From Candidatus Aerophobetes bacterium Ae_b3b (GTDB lineage: Bacteria > Aerophobota > Aerophobia > Aerophobales > AE-B3A): DNA of 6,851 nucleotides. Below, piece by piece: positions 1-5,870 of this stretch. Made by a program: the position numbers and the translations under genes. The stretch is from NCBI GenBank assembly GCA_005223085.1, contig NJBP01000079.1, positions 1-6,851 of the forward strand. Direction: 5' to 3'. The notes beneath the pieces were generated by a model. That model was not told the origin of the DNA and ran no database searches. It saw only the letters and a list, made by a program, of their open reading frames with translations. Position 1 is the stretch's first letter. Each line of letters starts with the position of its first letter.

Positions 1-692
1 CCCTACCAGCTCAGGTAGATGATTATGCTTTCCTGATTTGGGGAATGCTAGAACTATATGAAACCATCTTTGAGGTGCGTTACCTTCAAATCGCACTCGA
101 CTTGAACAGGGATTTAATAGAACACTTTTGGGATGATAATAACGGTGGATTTTACTTTGTGGCAGACGACGGTGAGAACCTTCTTGTTCGCCAGAAAGAG
201 ATTTACGACGGTGCTATTCCCTCGGGAAACTCGGTAGAAATGTTAAACCTGCTTCGTCTAGGACGGATAACTGCCAATTATGATTTCGAAGAGAAAGCAG
301 CAAGAATCGGACGTGCTTTTTCCAGGAATGTCAAGCAATCACCATCAGCATATACCCAACTCATGGTTGCCGTGGACTTTGGAGTGGGACCTTCTTACGA
401 GGTGGTCATCGCCGGTAACTCACAGGCCGAGGATACCAAAGAAATGTTGAAAGCCATCCGCACCCAATTTATACCTAACAAGGTAATGATTCTTCGTCCA
501 ACTGAACAAGAATCACCTGATAGCGATCATCTTGCCGAGTTTACCAAACATCACCTGAGCATTGAGGGCAAAGCCACTGCTTATGTCTGCCTTAACTATA
601 ATTGTAGACTTCCAACCACAGATGTAAATAAAATGCTGGAGCTGCTTAATGTAAGCAAGAAGGATCAAAAGATGATTAAATCAGGAAAGTGA
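1..692 (+). CDS. YyaL/SSP411-type thioredoxin-domain protein (DUF255), C-terminal part, 5' truncated
   Basis: The frame is open from the left edge. The first complete codon is at base 3 and 229 residues are visible before the TGA at 690-692. The ATG at 45 is internal: the 14 codons before it read LPAQVDDYAFLIWG, which is typical conserved family sequence, so the gene starts outside the window. Family members have an N-terminal thioredoxin-like DUF255 domain followed by an (alpha/alpha)6-barrel resembling N-acylglucosamine 2-epimerases. Only the end of the barrel and the C-terminal tail are present here. Recognisable blocks are DDYAFLIWGMLELYE, GGFYFV, the strongly conserved DGAIPSGNSVEMLNLLRLGR, and a C-terminal AYVCLNYNCRLPTT, where the family usually ends with a Cys-containing segment followed by PTTD. 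The molecular function of the family is unsettled; it is probably cytoplasmic. It converges with the CDF gene and is not part of the hydrogenase operon. Family assignment is firm; substrate and role are unknown. Confidence 0.88.
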   Translation, partial: LPAQVDDYAFLIWGMLELYETIFEVRYLQIALDLNRDLIEHFWDDNNGGFYFVADDGENLLVRQKEIYDGAIPSGNSVEMLNLLRLGRITANYDFEEKAARIGRAFSRNVKQSPSAYTQLMVAVDFGVGPSYEVVIAGNSQAEDTKEMLKAIRTQFIPNKVMILRPTEQESPDSDHLAEFTKHHLSIEGKATAYVCLNYNCRLPTTDVNKMLELLNVSKKDQKMIKSGK

Positions 693-753
693 AAGGGTTT
701 TATAATACAAAAAAATATCCGTATGGTAAAGGAAAAAGATCTTAATATCATTT

Positions 754-773
754 GTCCTTGTGATTACAGGGAC
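754..773. terminator. Hairpin in the convergent intergenic gap, possible weak bidirectional terminator
   Basis: The segment GTCCTTGT-GATT-ACAGGGAC forms an 8-base-pair stem (one T-G wobble) with a 4-base loop. It sits between two convergent genes, 61 bases after the plus-strand stop and 25 bases after the minus-strand CDF stop. No T-run follows immediately on either strand; the nearest on the minus strand is TTTTT about 15 bases further. The rest of the 693-798 gap is AT-rich with no ORF. Position favours a terminator; the missing U-tract argues against a strong one. Confidence 0.35.
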
Positions 774-798
774 CCGATCTCACCGAAATGGAAGGCAA

Positions 799-1746
799 TC
801 AGCGAACCTCAAACTGAATATTGGTGTGACTGATATTGAACTGTCCATTCACCAACTTATTTATTTTTTCCAGAATTTCACGACTCCTGCTGAGGGGAAT
901 GTCATCCACAATGACATGGGCTGTCATCGCGTACATATGAGAAGTAATTACCCAGACGTGAACATCGTGTACTGCCTTCACCCCGGGAATTCTTCTTTTA
1001 ATGACTTCTGCCATTTCATCAATATCTACATCCTTGGGCGTTGCCTCCAGGAGGATATTGGTGGATTCTGTCAGGAGCCTTCCTGCCCATATCAAGATCA
1101 AGCCACAGATGAGGATGCTGATGAGGGGGTCAATGATGAAATTGCCGGTGTAGTAAATAATCAATCCTCCTAGAACTACCGCACAAGAAGAAGCCGTATC
1201 TCCTATAAGATGAAGGAAAGCGCTCCTCACATTTATGTCTTCCCTTCCCAAGCCTGAGAGAAGAAAGATCCCTGCTCCATTGGCTGCTAAACCCAGAATG
1301 GCTACTAAGAGCATCTCCAACCCAGCTACCGACTGAGGAGAGAAAACCCTGAAGATGGCCTTATAAAAAATAAAGGCGGCGATAAATAAGAGAGCTATGC
1401 CATTGACAAAAGCCACCAGCACCTCTGCCCGATAAAAACCGTAGGTTTTCTCTTTAGTAACCGGCCTGGCAGCTAGAACAATGGCAAAAAAACTCATCCC
1501 CAGAGCAAAAAGATGGGTAAGCATGTGTCCGGCATCGCTGAGGAGAGCCAGGCTATTAGTCAGAAAACCTCCCACCACTTCTATCCCCATCACTATCGCC
1601 GTAATGATAATAACGAACTTCAGTCTTGTCCCTTTGAGAAATCTGTCTTCATCTAATGACCGAGAATTTTTTTTCAGATCACCGCTAAGATATACTGGAT
1701 CTTCATACGCCGGCGATAATTTTCCCTTTTTAAAAAAATAGGCCAT
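799..1746 (-). CDS. Cation diffusion facilitator (CDF) family metal transporter, CzcD/ZitB-like
   Basis: A 315-residue membrane protein of normal family length (ZitB is about 313). CDF proteins exchange Zn2+, Co2+, Ni2+, Cd2+ or Fe2+ for protons across the cytoplasmic membrane, usually as exporters. Six hydrophobic helices are visible at about residues 43-63, 66-92, 108-130, 141-165, 175-200 and 203-224. Helix 2 has DAGHMLTH (H74, H78) and helix 5 has HLIGD (H179, D183). A C-terminal cytoplasmic domain (about 235-315) contains HDVHVW at 260-265 and ends HTNIQFEVR, both family hallmarks. Helix 2 normally carries HxxxD; here the second ligand position is His, which may change metal choice. There is no His-rich loop between helices 4 and 5. 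ATG 1746 is chosen over ATG 1752 because GAGAGG at 1753-1758 lies 6 bases from the former and 0 from the latter. It lies 158 bases downstream of the GAF gene on the same strand, so it may or may not share the hydrogenase transcript. Family is certain; metal is not. Confidence 0.92.
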   Translation of the reverse strand: MAYFFKKGKLSPAYEDPVYLSGDLKKNSRSLDEDRFLKGTRLKFVIIITAIVMGIEVVGGFLTNSLALLSDAGHMLTHLFALGMSFFAIVLAARPVTKEKTYGFYRAEVLVAFVNGIALLFIAAFIFYKAIFRVFSPQSVAGLEMLLVAILGLAANGAGIFLLSGLGREDINVRSAFLHLIGDTASSCAVVLGGLIIYYTGNFIIDPLISILICGLILIWAGRLLTESTNILLEATPKDVDIDEMAEVIKRRIPGVKAVHDVHVWVITSHMYAMTAHVIVDDIPLSRSREILEKINKLVNGQFNISHTNIQFEVR

Positions 1747-1818
1747 CAGCATCCTCTCTCTTAGGGATAATCAATGATTTCCCAAACTTTTGCTAACATG
1801 GCTTTCCTGCAGCATCCT
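1747..1818 (-). repeat. Pair of 9-base direct repeats upstream of the CDF gene
   Basis: AGGATGCTG (minus strand) occurs at 1755-1747, covering the CDF start region, and again at 1818-1810, 63 bases upstream. The upstream copy also opens a 14-codon reading frame ending at a TGA. The 1747-1904 gap otherwise shows no convincing -35/-10 pair and no terminator hairpin after the GAF gene. The repeat may be chance. Confidence 0.25.
1753..1758 (-). promoter_or_regulatory. Ribosome binding site of the CDF gene
   Basis: GAGAGG on the minus strand directly abuts one ATG (1752) and lies 6 bases before a second in-frame ATG (1746). The spacing decides for the second. Confidence 0.6.
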
Positions 1819-1904
1819 AAGGTATTGATTCCTTTGTTCAACTAAAATTCCGCTTGCACCAATATTCTTCTAACATTAAGCTTTCCGGATCTATTCTATT
1901 TAGT

Positions 1905-2972
1905 TCATAACTTAGGAGGGCGAGACCCCCAGTCATACCACTTCCACACGTTCTGGGTAAGGTCCTCATGATCTCTCTTTATCTGTTCAAATAACCTGGC
2001 ATTTTCAATAGCGGTAGCTACCTGGTTGGCCAGAGCGGAGAGAAAATCCACCTCGTCAGGAGTAAACCGGTGAGGAAGAGATGAGTAAACTCTGAGCAGT
2101 CCGATGGCCTTATTTTTCACCAATAGGGGAACATACAGAACCGCGGATATTCCTTCCCGTTTTATCTCTTCTCGATAGCCAACTCGAGGCTCGGCATCCA
2201 CATCAGCAATATTGACCGGTTTTCCCGCTAAACATTCCTGATCCAGCGGACTCTCGCTAACCCGGACCGGTCCCTTTTCCAGGTATTTCGTACTTAAGCC
2301 ATAGGTTGCTCTAATTTTGAGAGTTTCTCCCTCCCTATTTAGAAGTCTCAAAGAAGCAGCCTTATATCCCATTGTCCTGGCGGCACTTTTCACAATCAGA
2401 TCGAGAACCTCAGAAAGATTAAGGGTAGAGTTGATGCTCTTGGCTATTTCCATAAGGGTTTGCATTCTTTGCTGAAGCCTGGCTTTTTCAATGGCAATTG
2501 CTCCCTCAAGGGCAAGAGTATTGGCAATGGCCACTTCGCTTTTCTTAAACTGGTGAGGCTGGGAGGTATAGATTCTGAGGACCCCTACCGGCTTTTCCCT
2601 CATTTTGAGGGGAACCGAGAGAAGGGAGCATATCCCCTCCTTTTGGGCTTCTTCAGGATACTGGAAAAGTGGTTCTTTGGTCACATCCGCGATGCTCACT
2701 ATTTCCCCTCCCAAAACCTTTTGATCCAGAGGATTTTTTTCTATCTCTACCGGCCCCTTTTTGAGGTACTCCTGGCTTAGTCCATGGGCCGCCCTCATTT
2801 CTAGCCTCTCCCCTTTTTCATCCAGAAGTCGAATAGAACAGGCTTTAACCTTCAAGGATCCGGTACATCCCTTAGTTAGAACCTGCAGGGTCTGCTGGAG
2901 ATCTTCGGCGGCAATCAGATCCCCACATAGTTCACATAATTTTGATATATACCTGGTTTCTGAACATTCCAT
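1905..2972 (-). CDS. Tandem GAF-domain protein linked to the hydrogenase operon
   Basis: 355 residues, probably soluble and cytoplasmic: no signal peptide or membrane helix. GAF domain 1 covers about residues 8-166 and GAF domain 2 about 168-330. They align without gaps at residues 43-122 versus 204-283, with 43 of 80 positions identical by hand count, so the gene holds an internal duplication. GAF domains bind small ligands or cofactors and act as sensors. No kinase, cyclase, HD, sigma-54 or DNA-binding output domain follows; the protein ends with a short tail containing WKWYDWG and RPPKL. Five cysteines lie in the first 45 residues (C3, C13, C16, C36, C45), including a CELC pair. The frame extends upstream to 3098, but those 42 codons overlap hydA, and AAGGGAGG with a 5-base spacer marks ATG 2972. 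The gene begins 40 bases after the hydA stop with no terminator between, so cotranscription is likely. A redox or ligand-sensing or accessory role for the hydrogenase is inference only. Confidence 0.85.
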   Translation of the reverse strand: MECSETRYISKLCELCGDLIAAEDLQQTLQVLTKGCTGSLKVKACSIRLLDEKGERLEMRAAHGLSQEYLKKGPVEIEKNPLDQKVLGGEIVSIADVTKEPLFQYPEEAQKEGICSLLSVPLKMREKPVGVLRIYTSQPHQFKKSEVAIANTLALEGAIAIEKARLQQRMQTLMEIAKSINSTLNLSEVLDLIVKSAARTMGYKAASLRLLNREGETLKIRATYGLSTKYLEKGPVRVSESPLDQECLAGKPVNIADVDAEPRVGYREEIKREGISAVLYVPLLVKNKAIGLLRVYSSLPHRFTPDEVDFLSALANQVATAIENARLFEQIKRDHEDLTQNVWKWYDWGSRPPKL

Positions 2973-2977
2973 CTCAT

Positions 2978-2985
2978 CCTCCCTT
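2978..2985 (-). promoter_or_regulatory. Strong ribosome binding site of the GAF gene
   Basis: AAGGGAGG with a 5-base spacer (ATGAG) before ATG 2972. It is the best Shine-Dalgarno in the window and fixes the start downstream of hydA. The ATG inside the spacer is out of frame. Confidence 0.75.
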
Positions 2986-3012
2986 AACTTATGTTCATTG
3001 CTCGAAGAAGAG

Positions 3013-4272
3013 TCAATGCACCGAACAGGAAAAGCAAGGATCATAGGCCCTAGCCAGCATCTCACAGAGAAGAGCGATCTTCTTCTCCGGCAGGTCACTG
3101 TTTTGTCTCACTAAATGGCGCATATCCTCCTCAATATTGGCAAAATTATGGACGGTCGGGGTAACTATATTGGCCTTTTCTATTACCCCCCTGGCATTTA
3201 TAGCATACCGGTGGTAAAGTAGGCCCCGGGGGGCCTCGGTTACAGCTCCCCCTTCCCCGGCCCTCACCCGGTAGCTACTATCCTCGGGGAAAAGCTCCAA
3301 ATTCTCGAGAATTTGCCGGCATTCCTGGATGCCGTAGAGGAGCTCCAGGGACTGAGCTAAATTATTATGGAAAGGATTGTAATCGGGGATCTTGAATCCC
3401 ACTTCTTGAGCCAATTTCCTTACCGAGGGCGAAAGCTGGTCAAATTTGAGGTTCAATCGAGCCAGAGCTCCTACCATTAATGGACCTCCCGCTTTAACTT
3501 TGGCTCGCTTGGCCATACTGTAGGAAACCTCTTCCTCCTCAAAATATTCCTCATAATCTTCCTCGGGGATGTCCAGACCCTCGCTGGAAACAATACTTCC
3601 TTCCATCATAGCGTAGTGGTTAGCCGCATTTAAAGCCACATACTCGGCTTTTCGGAAAAAATTGGCAAAAGGAAACTCAGAGACCATCCTTACCGTTCTG
3701 ACTGCATCGTCCTCCGTTTTTTCCAGATCCCGGTGCAGTTTCTTTAACGCCTGGGGAGAGGAAAGATCAGTGAACCCATTTACCACCGCACTCACTGGAT
3801 GACTGGCCCTCCCTCCGATGGCTGCCGTTAAATCATTCATGACTTTTTTCATCCGCATAAGACGGGATAGCTCCTCGGTAAACTCGGGCAGCATTTCTTG
3901 AGCACCGGGATAGCCATAATAATCAGGCATAGCTAGCATATAAAGATGAATAAGATGACTGGATACCATCTGGGAAAGAGACATTAGTCGGCGTAAAATC
4001 TTTGTTTGTTGACTGGGATTGATTCCCATAGCCTTCTCTATAGCTCTAAGGGCCGTAGTCATATGAGAGACTGGACATATTCCGCAGATTCTGGCTACTA
4101 TATCGGGAACCTCGTCATGTTTTCGCCCCACCAGGAAACCTTCAAAAAAGCGGGGAGGCTCAAAAATGTTAAGTTTCAGCTCCTGGGGCTCTTTACCTTT
4201 GATACTAATTTTAATAGCCGTCTCCCCTTCCACCCGGGCTAAATAATCTATGGAGATAACTTTTTCACTCAT
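3013..4272 (-). CDS. hydA: [NiFe] hydrogenase large (alpha) subunit, group 3b/sulfhydrogenase type
   Basis: 419-residue catalytic subunit that carries the NiFe(CN)2CO site and splits or forms H2 in the cytoplasm. The N-terminus has the family's ARVEGE motif (residues 12-17). The L1 motif RICGICPVSH (61-70) supplies C63 and C66. IGGRASHP (152-159) is the usual conserved block. The L2 motif DPCFSCSVH (411-419) supplies C413 and C416, so all four metal-binding cysteines are present; the first L2 residue is Cys, not selenocysteine. The protein stops directly after H419, the residue after which the C-terminal peptide of most large subunits is removed, so this form looks pre-matured. ATG 4272 is chosen because AAGGAG lies 9 bases upstream and the sequence matches family N-termini; an in-frame ATG at 4314 lies well inside hydD. 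The gene overlaps the hydD stop by 8 bases (ATGAGTGA), implying coupled translation. Group 3b is inferred from the hydBGDA gene set. No maturation genes are in the window. Confidence 0.96.
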   Translation of the reverse strand: MSEKVISIDYLARVEGETAIKISIKGKEPQELKLNIFEPPRFFEGFLVGRKHDEVPDIVARICGICPVSHMTTALRAIEKAMGINPSQQTKILRRLMSLSQMVSSHLIHLYMLAMPDYYGYPGAQEMLPEFTEELSRLMRMKKVMNDLTAAIGGRASHPVSAVVNGFTDLSSPQALKKLHRDLEKTEDDAVRTVRMVSEFPFANFFRKAEYVALNAANHYAMMEGSIVSSEGLDIPEEDYEEYFEEEEVSYSMAKRAKVKAGGPLMVGALARLNLKFDQLSPSVRKLAQEVGFKIPDYNPFHNNLAQSLELLYGIQECRQILENLELFPEDSSYRVRAGEGGAVTEAPRGLLYHRYAINARGVIEKANIVTPTVHNFANIEEDMRHLVRQNSDLPEKKIALLCEMLARAYDPCFSCSVH

Positions 4273-5032
4273 ACATTTCTGCTCCTTTGCGAAACTCGAT
4301 GGTGGGACTGGCAAATTGGGTAAACTTTCTCACTATATCATCGGGAGCTAAACCCAATTGTTCAAATTTTTTTGCCAGAGCAGGAGCATTGGCATCGCTC
4401 ACCGGCCCCCAACAGCCATAACAGGCTCTTCTGTGAGAAGGACATAGTGCTCCGCAACCGGCATTGGTTACCGGTCCCATACAGGGTTTCCCTTCGGCTA
4501 TGAGAAGACAGATAGCTCCCTTTAGCTTACACTCTACACAGACACAGTATTCAGGAAAAGAGGGCTTGGTGTTTAGAAGGAGAGAAGTCAACAGCTCCAG
4601 AAGATCCCTTTCTCCCATAGGACAGCCTCTTACATACCCATCTACCCTCACATACTCATCTATGGGATGAGCTTTTACTGAGTGAATAACTGAGAGATCT
4701 TGATAGACCCGTTTTTCCACTTCTATTTCGGGGTAGATGTCTTTAATGGCCGGGATGCCTCCGTTAACGGCACAGGATCCTATGGGAATCAAAAAACGAC
4801 TGACCTCTCTTATTCTTTTTAATTCATCAACTTGCCAGGATTCGGTAATGGCTCCCTCAATTAAAGCTACCTCAAAGGGACCTTCTTTTACCCCGCCACT
4901 GGTTCCCATTTTACAGTAGAGGATATCCACCGCTCCTAAGGTTTCCAGAACATGTTCCTGAAAAAAGAAGAATTGAAACTGGCACCCAGCACAGCAGCTA
5001 TATTTGAAGATACCCAGGGGAATTTTTTTCAT
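4265..5032 (-). CDS. hydD: [NiFe] hydrogenase small (delta) subunit, sulfhydrogenase type
   Basis: 255-residue iron-sulfur subunit that passes electrons between the NiFe site of HydA and the HydB/HydG module. There is no twin-arginine signal peptide, consistent with a cytoplasmic enzyme. The proximal [4Fe-4S] cluster is assigned to C14 and C17 (CCAGCQ), C87 (PIGSCAV) and C137 (RGCPMG). A cysteine-rich C-terminal half follows: C163, C165, C168, C175, C184 (GKPCMGPVT), C193, C197, C204 and C207 (CYGC), enough for two more [4Fe-4S] clusters as in group 3 small subunits. An in-frame ATG also exists at 5038, but AAGGA at 5040-5044 would then have a 1-base spacer; ATG 5032 has 7 bases and is preferred. 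The Shine-Dalgarno overlaps the hydG stop codon, and the 3' end overlaps hydA by 8 bases, so the gene is translationally coupled on both sides. The subunit identity is firm; exact ligand assignment of the distal clusters is not. Confidence 0.95.
   Translation of the reverse strand: MKKIPLGIFKYSCCAGCQFQFFFFQEHVLETLGAVDILYCKMGTSGGVKEGPFEVALIEGAITESWQVDELKRIREVSRFLIPIGSCAVNGGIPAIKDIYPEIEVEKRVYQDLSVIHSVKAHPIDEYVRVDGYVRGCPMGERDLLELLTSLLLNTKPSFPEYCVCVECKLKGAICLLIAEGKPCMGPVTNAGCGALCPSHRRACYGCWGPVSDANAPALAKKFEQLGLAPDDIVRKFTQFASPTIEFRKGAEMYE
4282..4287 (-). promoter_or_regulatory. Ribosome binding site of hydA inside the end of hydD
   Basis: AAGGAG on the minus strand lies 9 bases before ATG 4272, within the last codons of hydD. 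It supports this start over the upstream ATG at 4314. Confidence 0.65.
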
Positions 5033-5042
5033 GGACATTTCC

Positions 5043-5870
5043 TTAAATTAAAGTATCCGGAAGACCCCGAATTTCTCTATAGGAGAAAACCGGCCCATCC
5101 CGGCAGACGTATTGGGGCCCGATTTGACAATGCCCGCACTGGCCTATTCCGCATTTCATCCTTCTCTCCAGGGATAGATACAGGCGCGAGCCTACATATC
5201 CGCGCTGGAGAAGACCCACCACTACAAATCTCATCATTATCTCCGGTCCGCAGATTAAAGCCAGCGTATTATCGGGAGAAACCCCCACCCGGTCAAATAA
5301 AGTGGTTACCACTCCTTGATTTTCTTTCCATCGGGTTCGGGGAGGAATTTCGTCTACTGTTAACAGAAGCTGAGTATTTGGTTTTTTGCGCCATAGAGGT
5401 AGCTCCTCCTTAAAGAGAAGATCGTCAGGGGTGCGGGCTCCGTAGAGGATGACCACTTTGCCAAAATCATTATGATTTTTCCAGATATAGAGAAGAAAAC
5501 CTCGTAAGGGAGCTAGTCCAATGCCTCCGGCCACCACCAGGATATTCTTTCCCCGGGCTTCTTTCAGGGGCCAGCCCCTACCATAGGGACCTCGGATCTG
5601 CAACCCGTCTCCCTCCTTGAGTTGAGCCATAGCCTGAGTGACTCTTCCCACCGCTCTTATGGTGTGTTGGAATTTGTTTTTCTCTCCCGGTTCGGAACTA
5701 AAGGAGATAGGAGCTTCCCCAACTTCGGGGATGCCTACCATATTGAATTGTCCGGGAAGAAAGGAAAAACCTGGATTCTCTTTCAACTGGAGTCCGTAAG
5801 TACTGGTATCGTAAGTCTCTTTTTTTATGAAGGTAATTCTGGCCATAAAAGGTCTAAGAGTATTGTTCAT
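5043..5870 (-). CDS. hydG: Sulfhydrogenase gamma subunit: FAD/NAD(P)-binding oxidoreductase with [2Fe-2S] cluster
   Basis: 275-residue ferredoxin-reductase-like subunit that exchanges electrons between NAD(P)(H) and the iron-sulfur chain of the hydrogenase. An N-terminal FAD-binding barrel (about residues 6-100) includes FLPGQF (38-43) and GEAPISFSS (51-59), in place of the classical RxYS motif. The nucleotide-binding domain (about 105-225) has AGGIGLAPLR (114-123) and CGPEIMM (207-213). The C-terminal [2Fe-2S] site resembles that of PyrK: C240, C245, C248 and C256 in MKCGIGQCGHCQIG...VC. ATG 5870 is chosen because its ATGA overlaps the hydB stop and the length then fits the family; the in-frame ATG at 5930 would overlap hydB deeply. 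A Shine-Dalgarno AAGGGA lies 10 bases upstream, inside a small hairpin (5871-5884). NAD versus NADP preference cannot be read here. The symbol follows Pyrococcus and is unrelated to the [FeFe]-hydrogenase maturase HydG. The other plausible family, PyrK-like reductases, is excluded by context. Confidence 0.94.
   Translation of the reverse strand: MNNTLRPFMARITFIKKETYDTSTYGLQLKENPGFSFLPGQFNMVGIPEVGEAPISFSSEPGEKNKFQHTIRAVGRVTQAMAQLKEGDGLQIRGPYGRGWPLKEARGKNILVVAGGIGLAPLRGFLLYIWKNHNDFGKVVILYGARTPDDLLFKEELPLWRKKPNTQLLLTVDEIPPRTRWKENQGVVTTLFDRVGVSPDNTLALICGPEIMMRFVVVGLLQRGYVGSRLYLSLERRMKCGIGQCGHCQIGPQYVCRDGPVFSYREIRGLPDTLI

Noticed and set aside
760-1173. Plus-strand open frame of 137 codons
   Set aside because: It lies antisense to the conserved CDF C-terminal domain, has no ribosome site and resembles no protein family.
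1774-1818. 14-codon leader-like reading frame upstream of the CDF gene
   Set aside because: It has only a weak ribosome site, no run of regulatory codons and no attenuator hairpin; its start is simply the AGGATGCTG repeat copy.
3013-3015. TGA after the hydA L2 motif as a selenocysteine codon
   Set aside because: Selenium in [NiFeSe] enzymes replaces the first Cys of the L2 motif, which is TGC here, and no selenocysteine insertion hairpin was evident downstream.
2973-3098. N-terminal extension of the GAF protein by 42 residues
   Set aside because: It would overlap the hydA C-terminus in another frame and reads as Arg/Cys-rich non-domain sequence; the strong ribosome site marks ATG 2972.
2761-3114. 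Plus-strand open frame crossing the GAF/hydA junction
   Set aside because: It is antisense to both genes and has no start signal; a shadow.
3535-3571. Glu-rich acidic stretch in HydA (about residues 235-248)
   Set aside because: Acidic residues before a YSxAK segment are ordinary in this part of group 3 large subunits.
4952-5413. Plus-strand open frame of 153 codons over hydD and hydG
   Set aside because: Antisense to two clearly conserved genes; composition is a mirror of their codons and no family features are seen.
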